This document shows, in pieces, positions 6,977 through 16,203 of a stretch of DNA of 64,000 nucleotides. Each line of letters opens with the position of its first letter. Position 1 is the first letter of the stretch. The stretch is from Actinomadura craniellae (GTDB lineage Bacteria > Actinomycetota > Actinomycetes > Streptosporangiales > Streptosporangiaceae). A model generated the notes under the pieces. It had not been told where the DNA came from. It saw only the letters and a list, made by a program, of their open reading frames with translations, and did no database searches. The translations under genes were made by a program, and so were the position numbers. The stretch covers positions 744,001-808,000 of the forward strand of contig NZ_QLYX01000001.1 in NCBI RefSeq assembly GCF_003289645.1. The letters run 5' to 3'.

Positions 6977-8947
6977 GTGTCCACCGTGTCTGAGCTGCGC
7001 GTCACCCTCAACGGAGACGAACGGGTGGTGCCGGCCGGGACCACCGCCGGGGACGTCCTGGCGGCCGACGGCAAGACCGTGATCGCCGCCCGGGTCGGCG
7101 GTGAGCTGCGCGACCTCGCCCACGCGGTCCGCGACGGCGACGCCGTCGAGCCGGTGGAGATCGGCTCTCCCGACGGCCGGGCCATCCTGCGCCACTCGAC
7201 CGCGCACGTCATGGCCCAGGCGGTGCAGGAACTGTTCCCGGAGGCGAAGCTGGGCATCGGCCCGCCGGTGGAGAACGGCTTCTACTACGACTTCGACGTC
7301 CCCGCGGCGTTCACCCCCGAGGACCTCAAGCGCATCGAGAAGCGGATGCGCGAGATCGTCAAGCAGGGCCAGCGGTTCTCCCGCCGAGCGGTCTCCGACG
7401 ACGCGGCCCGCGCCGAGCTCGCCGGCGAGCCGTACAAGCTGGAGCTGATCGGCCTCAAGGGCGGGGCCTCGGCCGACGACGGCTCCGACGTCGAGGTCGG
7501 CGCCGGTGAGCTGACCATCTACGACAACCTCGACCCCAAGACCGACGAGCTGTGCTGGAAGGACCTCTGCCGGGGCCCGCACCTGCCCACCACCCGCACC
7601 ATCCCGGCGTTCAAGCTGATGCGCTCGGGTGGCGCGTACTGGCGGGGCAGTGAGAAGAACCCGCAGCTGCAGCGGATCTACGGCACCGCCTGGGAGTCCC
7701 GCGAGGCGCAGGACGAGTACCTGCACCTGCTGGCGGAGGCCGAGAAACGCGACCACCGCAGGCTCGGCACCGAGCTCGACCTGTTCTCCTTCCCCACCGA
7801 GATCGGCGGCGGGCTGGCGGTCTGGCACCCCAAGGGCGGCATCGTCCGGAAGGTGATGGAGGACTACTCCCGCAAGCGCCACGAGGAGGACGGCTACGAG
7901 TTCGTCGTCACCCCGCACCTGGCCAAGTCCACCCTGTTCGAGACCTCGGGCCACCTGGCGTGGTACGCCGACGGCATGTACCCGCCCATGGAGATGGACG
8001 GCGCGGCGTACTACCCCAAGCCGATGAACTGCCCGATGCACATCACCATCTACAAGGCGCGCGGCAAGTCCTACCGCGAGCTGCCGCTGCGGATGTTCGA
8101 GCTGGGCACCGTCTACCGGTTCGAGAAGTCGGGAGTGCTGCACGGCCTGACCCGGGCGCGCGGCTTCACCCAGGACGACGCGCACATCTTCTGCGCCCCC
8201 GACCAGCTCCAGGACGAGCTGGCCGCCCTGCTCAACTTCGTGGTGGGGCTGCTGCGCGACTTCGGGCTCACCGAGTTCGAGGCCGAGCTGGCCACCCGCC
8301 CGGAGAAGTTCGTCGGCGACCCGGCCGACTGGGAGAAGGCCGAGGCCGCGCTGGAGTACGCGCTGGGGCAGGCCGGGCTGCCCTACGTCATCGCCGAGGG
8401 GGAGGGCGCCTTCTACGCCCCCAAGATCGACGTGCACATCCGGGACGCGATCGGGCGGCGCTGGCAGCTGTCCACCCTCCAGGTGGACTTCCAGCTGCCG
8501 CAGCGCTTCGACATGGAGTTCCAGGCGGCCGACGGCAGCCGGCAGCGGCCGTACATGATCCACCGTGCGCTGTTCGGCTCGGTGGAGCGGTTCTTCGCCA
8601 TCCTGCTGGAGCACTACGCCGGGGCGCTGCCGCCGTGGCTGGCACCGGTTCAGGTGGTGGGCATCCCGATCGGCGACGCCCACGTCCCGCATCTGGAGAA
8701 GATCGCCGCCCGGCTGCGCGAGCGGGGCGTGCGGGTCGAGGTGGACACCTCCGCCGACCGCATGCAGAAGAAGATCCGCAACGCCCAGAAGCAGAAGATC
8801 CCGTACATGCTGCTGGCCGGTGACGACGATGTCGCCAAGGACGCCGTGTCCTTCCGCTACCGCTCCGGCGAGCAGAAGAACGGGGTGTCGATCGACGCGG
8901 CGGTGGCCGAGATCGTCGAGACCGTCGAGAGCCGCGTCCAGATCTGA
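6977..8947 (+). CDS. thrS: Threonyl-tRNA synthetase
   Basis: Charges tRNA-Thr. The 656-residue product has the full bacterial layout: TGS domain (about 1-65), the second additional domain for editing of Ser-tRNA with its His-rich motif ([11 protein letters not shown], near residue 75), class II catalytic core (motif with [10 protein letters not shown] carrying the zinc-ligand Cys; motif 2 FRFE-type [19 protein letters not shown]) and the anticodon-binding domain from about 555 ([13 protein letters not shown]). I chose GTG 6977 because AGGGAG lies 6 bases upstream; GTG 6959 would add 6 residues without a ribosome site. The leader upstream suggests Thr-dependent attenuation. Confidence 0.96.
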   Translation: MSTVSELRVTLNGDERVVPAGTTAGDVLAADGKTVIAARVGGELRDLAHAVRDGDAVEPVEIGSPDGRAILRHSTAHVMAQAVQELFPEAKLGIGPPVENGFYYDFDVPAAFTPEDLKRIEKRMREIVKQGQRFSRRAVSDDAARAELAGEPYKLELIGLKGGASADDGSDVEVGAGELTIYDNLDPKTDELCWKDLCRGPHLPTTRTIPAFKLMRSGGAYWRGSEKNPQLQRIYGTAWESREAQDEYLHLLAEAEKRDHRRLGTELDLFSFPTEIGGGLAVWHPKGGIVRKVMEDYSRKRHEEDGYEFVVTPHLAKSTLFETSGHLAWYADGMYPPMEMDGAAYYPKPMNCPMHITIYKARGKSYRELPLRMFELGTVYRFEKSGVLHGLTRARGFTQDDAHIFCAPDQLQDELAALLNFVVGLLRDFGLTEFEAELATRPEKFVGDPADWEKAEAALEYALGQAGLPYVIAEGEGAFYAPKIDVHIRDAIGRRWQLSTLQVDFQLPQRFDMEFQAADGSRQRPYMIHRALFGSVERFFAILLEHYAGALPPWLAPVQVVGIPIGDAHVPHLEKIAARLRERGVRVEVDTSADRMQKKIRNAQKQKIPYMLLAGDDDVAKDAVSFRYRSGEQKNGVSIDAAVAEIVETVESRVQI

Positions 8948-8948
8948 T

Positions 8949-8992
8949 CCGCCGGGGTCGTCTCCGCCATGACCGGGAGACGACCCCGGCGG
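8949..8992 (+). terminator. Strong hairpin terminator of thrS
   Basis: CCGCCGGGGTCGTCTCC (8949-8965) is perfectly complementary to 8976-8992, a 17-bp stem with a 10-base loop beginning 1 base after the thrS stop codon. It lacks a T tract, as usual in this genome. Confidence 0.8.
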
Positions 8993-9036
8993 CCCGGTAA
9001 CCTCGGTCACCCCCTGCCGATCCGGAGAATTCGACG

Positions 9037-9603
9037 ATGAGGCGCATGCTGCCCCGGGCCGGGCGATCCCGGCTGCTCGGCTACGGCGGTGCGATGCTGC
9101 TCGTGCTGCTCGCGGTGGCGGTGCTGGTGACACCGCTGGTCGGGGACGGCGCCCCGCCGGACGCCCCGGCGGCCGGTAAGGACGCGAGCGGTGGCCCGGT
9201 GCCGCCCGGGGCGTCGCCGGGCTGGTCGGTGCCCCCCGTGCGCCCGGGGGGCGTCCCCACCGGCACCCCCGGCCCGGGAGCGGGGCGCGACCCGCGGCCG
9301 GGTCCGGGCATCGACCCGCCGGCCCGGGTCGGGGGCGCCGCCCCGGCCTGCTCCACCGCCACGGCGGTGCACCGCTACGCGGCCGACGGGCTCCGGGTCA
9401 CCGTGCGCCCGACCGAGGTCGCACTCGTCAACGTGGCGGTGGAGCTGCGCGGTGGCCCGCCCGTCAGCGAGAACGCCACCGTGCGCGGTAGGCCGCACAC
9501 CTTCGAGTTCCCCGGGGTGACGGCGGGCGCGGTGCAACGGATCATGGTCACCGTCCTGGACACCTCCGGCTACCGGGCCTGCGCGGCCCGCGCCCAGGGC
9601 TGA
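9037..9603 (+). CDS. Secreted or membrane-anchored protein of unknown function
   Basis: A 188-residue product I do not recognise. It has a basic N-terminus (MRRMLPRAGRSR), a hydrophobic stretch at about 17-40 that could be a signal anchor, a Pro/Gly-rich linker to about residue 105 and a C-terminal beta-rich looking part (RVTVRPTEVALVNVAVELRG) with two cysteines about 70 residues apart. The ATG has a GGAG site 10 bases upstream. It stands alone between the thrS terminator and the converging Asp23 gene. Low-complexity linkers of this type are typical of actinobacterial envelope proteins. Confidence 0.65.
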   Translation: MRRMLPRAGRSRLLGYGGAMLLVLLAVAVLVTPLVGDGAPPDAPAAGKDASGGPVPPGASPGWSVPPVRPGGVPTGTPGPGAGRDPRPGPGIDPPARVGGAAPACSTATAVHRYAADGLRVTVRPTEVALVNVAVELRGGPPVSENATVRGRPHTFEFPGVTAGAVQRIMVTVLDTSGYRACAARAQG

Positions 9604-9629
9604 GCCGGCTCGGGCCATCTCGGGCCCGC

Positions 9630-10193
9630 TCAGCGCGTGCCGGCGCCCTCCGGCAGCCGCACGTCCTCCACGTCCACGTCCACCGAGGTCACGCGCAGGC
9701 CCACCATCAGGGCGACCACCCGGGCGACGTTCGCCTTGACGCGCTTGGCCACATCCATGATCACGCTGCCGTACTCGACCACCACGGAGAGTTCGACCGC
9801 GATCTCGGAGTCCTGCTTGCGCACCCGGACCGGACGCTCCCGGTCGGGGGCGGCGCCGAGCCCGGCCACCCCGGGCACCTCCAGCACGGCGAAGGCCGCG
9901 ATCTTCTCCACCACTTCGTCGCCGATCGTGATCCTCCCCTTGACGACCGCGCTGGGCGTCGCCGCGATGGTGGCCCCCGCGTCCGGATCGGTCCGGGTGG
10001 GATCGCCCAGGGCCGGCGCCGGGGCCGGCGTGGCCTGCCGCGTCGCGACCGGTACCTGCTGTGGGGCGGGGGCGGGCGCCGACAGGGGTGAACCGGACGA
10101 CCCGGGTGGCGAGGGGAAGAAGGGCCGGGGTCGCCTGGGGACTCCGGAGGGGTCGTCACCGGGGCCGGCGAAACCGGTGCCGAGGTCGGTCAT
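9630..10193 (-). CDS. Asp23/Gls24 family envelope stress protein
   Basis: The C-terminal half (about residues 80-187) is an Asp23 domain: VVKGRITIGDEVVEKIAAFA, then VPGVAGL, VELSVVVEYG, VAKRVKANVARVVALMVGL and VTSVDVDVEDV. The first 80 residues are Pro/Ala-rich and likely unstructured. Asp23 proteins are small soluble proteins linked to envelope stress, usually held at the membrane by a partner; no partner is encoded next to it here. The ATG is preceded by GGAG on its own strand. It is divergent from the HIT gene and shares a 170-base intergenic region with it. Confidence 0.85.
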   Translation of the reverse strand: MTDLGTGFAGPGDDPSGVPRRPRPFFPSPPGSSGSPLSAPAPAPQQVPVATRQATPAPAPALGDPTRTDPDAGATIAATPSAVVKGRITIGDEVVEKIAAFAVLEVPGVAGLGAAPDRERPVRVRKQDSEIAVELSVVVEYGSVIMDVAKRVKANVARVVALMVGLRVTSVDVDVEDVRLPEGAGTR

Positions 10194-10365
10194 CGATCAT
10201 CTCCAGCCTGAGGAAGCGATCTCATAGTGTCGGAGGCGAATGCAGTGTGCCAGAAAGGCGGCGAAGAGTTCGCCGAAGCGTTGTACGGGCGGGTATCCCC
10301 GCGGTGGCACGGCCCGCTCCGCTCAATATGCTGCTTGTCAGGCCGAGGAGAAGGAGAGCGCCGTC

Positions 10366-10959
10366 TTGAGCGTAGAGCCCGACAGCGCAGCGGCGCCGGA
10401 GGCGCGCTGGGACGCTGCCGCCCAGGAGGAGCAGCGCGGAGCGGGCGTGCCCGACAGCTTCCAGCGGCTGTGGACCCCGCACCGGATGGCTTACATCAAG
10501 GGTGAGAACAAGCCCACCGGCACCGGGCCGGGGGAGGGCTGCCCCTTCTGCGAGATCCCCGGGATGAGCGACGAGGACGGGCTGGTCGTGGCCCGCGGCG
10601 AGGCCGTGTACGCGGTGCTCAACCTCTACCCCTACAACTCGGGGCACCTGATGGTCGTCCCCTACCGGCACGTGGCCGACTACGCCGACCTCGACGCCGC
10701 CGAGACCGGCGAACTCGCCGAGCTCACCAAGCGCGCGCTGCTCGCGCTGCGCAAGGCCAGCGGGGCGCAGGGCTTCAACGTGGGCATGAACCTCGGCGGG
10801 GTGGCCGGGGCCGGGATCGCGGCCCACCTGCACCAGCACGTGGTGCCGCGGTGGGGCGGCGACACCAACTTCATGCCGGTCGTCGGCCGCACCAAGGTGC
10901 TCCCGCAGCTGCTGCGCGACACCCGGCAGTTGCTGGCCGACGCCTGGCCGCAGGACTGA
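10366..10959 (+). CDS. HIT-family nucleotide phosphorylase/hydrolase
   Basis: A 197-residue histidine-triad protein; the motif HLHQHVVPRW places the triad at His154, His156 and His158. A CPFC pair near residue 60 (GCPFCEIPG) could bind zinc. Position between thrS and pgsA matches Rv2613c of M. tuberculosis, characterised as an Ap4A phosphorylase, so degradation of diadenosine polyphosphates is the likely role. I chose TTG 10366 because AAGGAG lies 9 bases upstream; earlier in-frame starts lack a ribosome site. The N-terminal 35 residues are a variable, Ala/Glu-rich extension. Confidence 0.85.
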   Translation: MSVEPDSAAAPEARWDAAAQEEQRGAGVPDSFQRLWTPHRMAYIKGENKPTGTGPGEGCPFCEIPGMSDEDGLVVARGEAVYAVLNLYPYNSGHLMVVPYRHVADYADLDAAETGELAELTKRALLALRKASGAQGFNVGMNLGGVAGAGIAAHLHQHVVPRWGGDTNFMPVVGRTKVLPQLLRDTRQLLADAWPQD

Positions 10960-11031
10960 TCGAGGCCGGCCGGTACCGGCCGCCCGGCGGTACCGCGGCA
11001 TGCGCGCCGCCGCCGGGCGGCCGGGCGGGCG

Positions 11032-13224
11032 TCAGGCCGACATGGCGGTCTTCCCCGTTGCGTCACCGGCCACCTTGCCGGCCAGGTGCGCGGGCAGCGG
11101 CTCGTACCGCAGGAACGAGCGGCTGAACGTGCCGGTGCCCTGGGACATGGAGCGCAGGTCGATCGAGTAGCGGACGATCTCCAACTGCGGGACCTCCGCC
11201 CGGACCAGGGTGCGGCCGCCGGCCACCGGCTCGGAGCCGAGCACCCGCCCGCGCCGGGCCGACAGGTCCGACATCACCGGCCCCACGTAATCGTCGGGGA
11301 CCAGCACGGCCACCTCGTCGACCGGCTCCAGCAGCCGGGTCGACGCCCTGGCGGCGGCGTCCTTCAGCGCCAGCGCCCCGGCGGTCTGGAAGGCCATGTC
11401 GGAGGAGTCGACCGAGTGCGCCTTGCCGTCGTCCAGGGTGACCCGGATGTCGACCATCGGGTAGCCGGCCAGCACGCCCCGGGCCATCTGGGTCTTCACC
11501 CCCTTCTCGACCGAGGGGATGAACTGGCGCGGCACCACCCCACCGACGATCTTGTCGACGAACTCGAAGCCCGTCCCGGACGGCAGCGGCTCCACGGTGA
11601 TGTGGCAGATGCCGTACTGGCCGTGCCCGCCGCTCTGCTTGACGTGCCGGCCCAGTCCCTCGGCCGGTCCGCCGAAGGTCTCGCGCAGCGGCACCCGTGG
11701 CTCCACCGTCTCCACGGAGACGCCGTACCGGGAGCGGAGCCGGTCGAGGAACACGTCGGCGTGGGCCTCGCCCATGCACCACAGCACGAGCTGCCGGGTC
11801 TCGGCGTTGTTCTCCAGCCGTAGCGTGGGGTCCTCGGCGACGAGCCGGCCGAGCGCCTGGGAGAGCTTGTCCTCGTCGGCCTTGGACGTGGCCCGGATGG
11901 CGACCGGCAGCAGCGGGTCGGGCATCTCCCAGGAGCGCATCAGCAGCGGCCGCTCCCGGTCGGAGATCGTGTCGCCGGTCTCCGCGCGCGTCAGCTTGGC
12001 GACCGCGCAGATGTCGCCCGCCCGGCATTCGTTGACGGTCCGCTGCACCTTGCCCAGCGGCGAGGTGAGGGCGCCCACCCGCTCGTCGACGTCGTGGTCC
12101 TCGTGCCCCCGGTCGGCCAGGCCGTGCCCGGACACGTGGACCGTGGTGTCGGGCCGCAGCGTCCCGGAGAACACCCGGACCAGGGAGACCCGGCCCACGT
12201 ACGGGTCGGACATGGTCTTGACGACCTCGGCGACCAGCGGGCCGGCCGGGTCGCAGCCGACCTCGGCCGGGCGGTTCCCGGACACCTCGATCACCGACGG
12301 GACGGGGTGCTCCAGCGGCGACGGGAAGCCGCGGATGACGACCTCCAGCAGCTCGATCACGCCCAGCACCGGTCCCGGGTGGTCGCCGTGCGGCACCGCC
12401 GTGGTCAGCACGGGGTGGAATCCGCCCCGGGCCACCGCCTTCTCCAGGTCGTCGATCAGCGCTCCGACCTCGATCTCCTCGCCGGCGAGGTAGCGGTCCA
12501 TGAGCGTCTCGTCCTCGCTCTCCTGGATCACTCCCTCGATCAGCGCGGAGCGCCGCTCCTCGATGCTGTCGGCCAGTTCCGGGCCGGGCTCGCAGTCGTC
12601 CCGCCCGCCGCCCGAATAGTCGATCCACCGGCCGGAGAGCAGCCCGATCAGGCCCTGGCAACGCTGGTCCGACTCGCCGGCGTCGATCACCGGCAGGTAG
12701 CACGGCAGCACGTTGTCGCCGAAGGCCTCCTGGCAGGCCAGCAGGGCGGCGTCGAAGTCGCCGCGCACCTGGTCGATCTTGGTGATGACCACGGCCCGGG
12801 GCATCCCGACGGCCGCGCACTCCTCCCACAGCATGCGGGTCAGCCCGTCGACGCCGTCGACGGCCGAGACCACGAACAGCGCGGCATCGGCGGCCCGCAG
12901 CCCGGCCCGCAGATCACCGACGAAGTCGGGGTATCCGGGAGTGTCGATCAGGTTCACCTTCACGCCGTCGTGCATGAAGGGCAGGAGGGACAGGTTCACC
13001 GAGCGCCGCTGGCGCACCTCCACCTCATCGTGATCACCGACCGTGGTGCCCTCCTCCACCCGGCCGGGGCGCTGGATCGTCTTGGTCGCGGCGAGCATCG
13101 CCTCGGCGAGCGTGGTCTTGCCCGCCCCCGAATGGCCGACCAGCGCGACGTTGCGCACCCTGTCAGGCCGGTCGGCCTCCGGTGCCCTGCCCGCGGCTCC
13201 CGGGTGCGCTGCCTTGTCCGCCAT
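11032..13224 (-). CDS. EF-G-like translational GTPase (EF-G2/FusA2 type)
   Basis: A 730-residue protein with all EF-G domains. The P-loop is GHSGAGKTTLAEA near residue 30 and the TKID motif serves for NKxD. In the G3 motif the usual DTPGH is DTPGY: Tyr98 stands where translational GTPases carry the catalytic His. The same change occurs in the EF-G-2 subgroup, whose role is uncertain and which does not replace EF-G. Domain IV and V follow (FGGPAEGLGRHVKQSGGHGQ, then VGPVMSDLSARRGRVLG). A GAGGAGG site precedes the ATG. It interrupts the otherwise conserved HIT-pgsA neighbourhood on the opposite strand. Confidence 0.9.
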   Translation of the reverse strand: MADKAAHPGAAGRAPEADRPDRVRNVALVGHSGAGKTTLAEAMLAATKTIQRPGRVEEGTTVGDHDEVEVRQRRSVNLSLLPFMHDGVKVNLIDTPGYPDFVGDLRAGLRAADAALFVVSAVDGVDGLTRMLWEECAAVGMPRAVVITKIDQVRGDFDAALLACQEAFGDNVLPCYLPVIDAGESDQRCQGLIGLLSGRWIDYSGGGRDDCEPGPELADSIEERRSALIEGVIQESEDETLMDRYLAGEEIEVGALIDDLEKAVARGGFHPVLTTAVPHGDHPGPVLGVIELLEVVIRGFPSPLEHPVPSVIEVSGNRPAEVGCDPAGPLVAEVVKTMSDPYVGRVSLVRVFSGTLRPDTTVHVSGHGLADRGHEDHDVDERVGALTSPLGKVQRTVNECRAGDICAVAKLTRAETGDTISDRERPLLMRSWEMPDPLLPVAIRATSKADEDKLSQALGRLVAEDPTLRLENNAETRQLVLWCMGEAHADVFLDRLRSRYGVSVETVEPRVPLRETFGGPAEGLGRHVKQSGGHGQYGICHITVEPLPSGTGFEFVDKIVGGVVPRQFIPSVEKGVKTQMARGVLAGYPMVDIRVTLDDGKAHSVDSSDMAFQTAGALALKDAAARASTRLLEPVDEVAVLVPDDYVGPVMSDLSARRGRVLGSEPVAGGRTLVRAEVPQLEIVRYSIDLRSMSQGTGTFSRSFLRYEPLPAHLAGKVAGDATGKTAMSA

Positions 13225-13284
13225 GAGCTACCTCCTCGGCGCGGGGCCCGTGCGGGCCCTCCGGCATTGCCGGGAGTGACGCTC

Positions 13285-13314
13285 GTGACGTGACGGGCGT
13301 CACATCCGTATCAT
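13285..13314 (+). promoter_or_regulatory. Candidate promoter with TGACG repeats ahead of the pgsA operon
   Basis: GTGACG (13285-13290; 4 of 6 to TTGACA) and TATCAT (13309-13314) are 18 bases apart. The spacer starts with the palindrome GTGACG-GG-CGTCAC (13290-13303) and TGACG occurs three times in direct orientation between 13277 and 13295. The palindrome could be an operator acting on pgsA or on the divergent EF-G-like gene. A second possible -10, TACGAT, lies at 13439-13444, nearer to pgsA. Confidence 0.35.
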
Positions 13315-13500
13315 CACCCTTCCCCGCTCAGCGACCGAAAACAAGAGGGAAACTCCAGGAAACCGGTAATGTGCCCGACCCAGGCCCTGGCGGAGCCGGG
13401 CATCCGGTGGTTCGGACACCGGGCGCCTCACCAGCCACTACGATGGTCGGGCCCTTTGCGGACAGGTTCCGGGGAACGACAGCGGACAGGATCGACGGCG

Positions 13501-14127
13501 ATGCTTAACCAACTGCGGCCCGTGCTGGGACGCGTCCTGACCCCGATCGGGCAGGCGGTCGCCCGGACCGGAGTGACTCCCAATGTCATCACCGTCGTGG
13601 GCACCGTCGGCGTCGTGGTGGGCGCGCTCGGCCTCTACCCCCGGGGCCAGCTCTTCTGGGGCACGATGTTCATCACCGCGTTCGTGCTGTTCGACATGCT
13701 GGACGGGGCCGTGGCCCGCGTCACCGGCAAGATCAGCCGATGGGGGGCCTTTCTCGACTCCACCATGGACCGGGTCGCCGACGCCGCGATCTTCTCCGGG
13801 CTGGCGCTCTGGCTGGTGGGCGAGCGGGCCGGCACGCAGACCGGCCTGGCCGCGCTGGCCCTGTACTGCCTGGTGTGCGGCGCCGTCGTCTCCTACGCCA
13901 AGGCGCGGGCCGAGGGGCTGGGCTTCGTCTGCGACGTCGGCATCGCCGAGCGGGCCGAACGGGTGCTCGTGGTGCTCGTGGTGGCCGGGCTCGACGGCCT
14001 GGGCGTGCCGTACGTGCTGGCCGCCGGCCTCTGGCTGCTGGCCGCCGCCAGCACGGTGACCGTCGCGCAGCGTTTCGCGGTGGTCTACCGGCAGTCCGCC
14101 GCGCAGCCCGTCCCGGAGCACAAGTGA
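13501..14127 (+). CDS. pgsA: CDP-alcohol phosphatidyltransferase, probable phosphatidylinositol phosphate synthase
   Basis: Integral membrane enzyme of 208 residues that transfers a phosphatidyl group from CDP-diacylglycerol. The complete family signature D-x2-DG-x2-AR-x8-G-x3-D-x3-D is seen as DMLDGAVARVTGKI continuing to GAFLDSTMD. Five or six hydrophobic segments follow. Its neighbours, an acyltransferase and PimA, act on phosphatidylinositol mannosides, and the order equals Rv2612c-Rv2610c of M. tuberculosis, where this enzyme makes phosphatidylinositol phosphate from inositol phosphate. The stop overlaps the next start by 4 bases. Confidence 0.92.
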   Translation: MLNQLRPVLGRVLTPIGQAVARTGVTPNVITVVGTVGVVVGALGLYPRGQLFWGTMFITAFVLFDMLDGAVARVTGKISRWGAFLDSTMDRVADAAIFSGLALWLVGERAGTQTGLAALALYCLVCGAVVSYAKARAEGLGFVCDVGIAERAERVLVVLVVAGLDGLGVPYVLAAGLWLLAAASTVTVAQRFAVVYRQSAAQPVPEHK

Positions 14128-15029
14128 CCCTCCGACCACCCAGCCGTGACGAGGCGACGGACGCCCTCTATGCGCTGGGCTGGACCGTGGTCCGCAAGAT
14201 GCCCGAACGGGCCGCCCGGCAGGTCTTCATGGCCATCGCCGACCGCACCTGGCGGCGGCGCGGCGCCGGTGTGCGGCAGTTGGAGAAGAACCTGTGCCGG
14301 GTGCTGGGCAAGGACGCGGTCGACGCCGAGGTCCGCGCGCTCAGCAGGCGGTCCATGCGCTCCTACCTGCGCTACTGGCTGGAGGTCTTCCGGCTGCCGG
14401 AGATGAGCCGCGAGCGCGTCCTGGCGGGAATGCGGATCACCGGGCACGAGGCGCTGTTCGAGGCCCTGGACTCCGGGCGCGGCGCGGTCGTCGCGCTCCC
14501 GCACATGGGCAACTACGAGCAGGCGGGCGCCTGGCTGGTGTACCAGGGGTATCCGTTCACCACGGTCGCCGAGCGGTTGCGGCCCGAGTCGCTGTTCGAT
14601 CGCTTCGTGGCCTTCCGCGAGAGCCTGGGCATGGAGGTGCTGGCGCTGGGCGGCGGCAACGGCGCCACGGTGTTCGGCACCCTGGCCCGGCGGCTGCGCG
14701 CCGGCGGGTGCGTCTGCATCGTGGCCGACCGCGACCTCACCGAGAGCGGCCTGGAGGTCGAGTTCTTCGGCCGGCCCGCCCGGATGCCCGGGGGCGCCGC
14801 CGCGCTGGCGGCCCAGACCGGGGCGGCCCTGTTCCCGGCCACCCTGTGGTACGAAGGGGAGCACTGGGGCGCCCGCGTGCACGAGGAGATCCCGGTGCCC
14901 GCGGAGGGCACCCGGCAGGAGAAGGCGCGGGCGATGACCCAGGGCGTCGCGGACGCCTTCGCCGCGGGCATCGTCGCCCACCCCGAGGACTGGCACATGC
15001 TCCAGCGGGTGTGGCTGGAGGACCTGTGA
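14124..15029 (+). CDS. Phosphatidylinositol mannoside acyltransferase (PatA-like)
   Basis: A 301-residue member of the LpxL/HtrB-type lysophospholipid acyltransferases. The catalytic His is His127 in the motif LPHMGNYEQAGAWL; in mycobacterial PatA the corresponding His and a downstream Glu are catalytic. PatA acylates the mannose added by PimA on the cytoplasmic face of the membrane. Translation starts at GTG in a GTGA overlap with pgsA, and pimA follows after 16 bases, so the three enzymes are made together. It is Rv2611c-like by order as well as sequence. Confidence 0.9.
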   Translation: MTLRPPSRDEATDALYALGWTVVRKMPERAARQVFMAIADRTWRRRGAGVRQLEKNLCRVLGKDAVDAEVRALSRRSMRSYLRYWLEVFRLPEMSRERVLAGMRITGHEALFEALDSGRGAVVALPHMGNYEQAGAWLVYQGYPFTTVAERLRPESLFDRFVAFRESLGMEVLALGGGNGATVFGTLARRLRAGGCVCIVADRDLTESGLEVEFFGRPARMPGGAAALAAQTGAALFPATLWYEGEHWGARVHEEIPVPAEGTRQEKARAMTQGVADAFAAGIVAHPEDWHMLQRVWLEDL

Positions 15030-15045
15030 GACCGGAGCGCGCCGG

Positions 15046-16203
15046 ATGAAGATAGGAATCGTCTGTCCCTACACCTGGGACGTTCCCGGGGGGGTGCAGC
15101 AGCACATCCGCGACCTGGCCGAGGCGCTGCTGGCGCTCGGCCACGCGGTGTCGGTGATCACCCCCGCCGACGACGACTCCCCGCTGCCCGCCTACGTGGT
15201 CCCGGCGGGCCGCGCCGTGCCGGTGCCCTACAACGGCTCGGTGGCGCGACTGGCGTTCGGGTTCCTGTCGGCGGCGCGGGTGCGGCGCTGGATCCGCGAC
15301 AACGACTTCGACGTGCTGCACGTCCACGAGCCCGCGGCACCCTCGCTCGGCCTGCTGGCCTGCTGGGCCGCCGAAGGTCCGATCGTCGGTACCTTCCACG
15401 CCTCCTACACCCGGTCCCGGATGGTCTCGGCGACCGCTCCGATCCTGCAGAGCGCGCTGGAGAAGATCACCGGTCGGATCGCGGTGTCGGAGGCCGCGCG
15501 CACCACCCTGGTCGAGCACCTGGGCGGCGACGCCGTGCTGATCCCCAACGGGGTGACCACCGAGCGGTACGCGATGGCCGAACCGCTGCCCGGCTGGGCG
15601 GGCCGCGGTGACGGCGCCGAGCCCCGGGACGGCGCCGGCGCCATCGGCTTCCTGGGCCGGATGGACGAGCCACGCAAGGGCCTTCAGGTGCTGCTGCGCG
15701 CCTTCGAGATCCTGGCCCCGCAGCGCCCCGGGCTGCGGCTGCTGGTGGCCGGGCCGGGCGACGCCGATGACGTGTTCGACAAGGTTTCGCCGGCGCTGCG
15801 CGACCGGGTGGTGGTGCTCGGCATGATCAGCGAGGCCGACAAGGTCCGCGCCTACCACTCCGTCGACGTGTTCGTGGCCCCCAACCTGGGCGGTGAGAGC
15901 TTCGGCATCGTGCTGGCCGAGGCGATGTCCGCGGGCGCGCCCCTCCTGGCCAGCGACATCGAGGCGTTCCGGCGGGTGCTGCTGGACGGGCGGGCCGGGG
16001 TGCTGTTCCCGGTCGGCGACGCCGCGGCGCTCGCCGAGGCGACCGCCGAACTGCTGGACGACCCGGCCCGCCGCAAACACCTGTCCGCCGAGGCGCGGAC
16101 CGCGGTGCGCGCCTACGACTGGTCCACGGTGGCCCGGGACGTGCTGCGGGTGTACGAGACCGTGGTGGTCCCGGGTGCCGGGGTGGTGGAGTCCGGTGCC
16201 TAG
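15046..16203 (+). CDS. pimA: Phosphatidylinositol mannosyltransferase (PimA-like GT4 glycosyltransferase)
   Basis: A 385-residue GT-B fold enzyme, family GT4. The start MKIGIVCPYTWDVPGGVQQH matches PimA almost word for word, including the Gly-rich loop. The C-terminal nucleotide-sugar site has GESFGIVLAEAMSAGAPLLA, with the E-x7-E motif. PimA transfers mannose from GDP-mannose to phosphatidylinositol, the first step of PIM synthesis on the inner leaflet. GGAG stands 9 bases before the ATG. It overlaps the next gene by 8 bases. Confidence 0.93.
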   Translation: MKIGIVCPYTWDVPGGVQQHIRDLAEALLALGHAVSVITPADDDSPLPAYVVPAGRAVPVPYNGSVARLAFGFLSAARVRRWIRDNDFDVLHVHEPAAPSLGLLACWAAEGPIVGTFHASYTRSRMVSATAPILQSALEKITGRIAVSEAARTTLVEHLGGDAVLIPNGVTTERYAMAEPLPGWAGRGDGAEPRDGAGAIGFLGRMDEPRKGLQVLLRAFEILAPQRPGLRLLVAGPGDADDVFDKVSPALRDRVVVLGMISEADKVRAYHSVDVFVAPNLGGESFGIVLAEAMSAGAPLLASDIEAFRRVLLDGRAGVLFPVGDAAALAEATAELLDDPARRKHLSAEARTAVRAYDWSTVARDVLRVYETVVVPGAGVVESGA

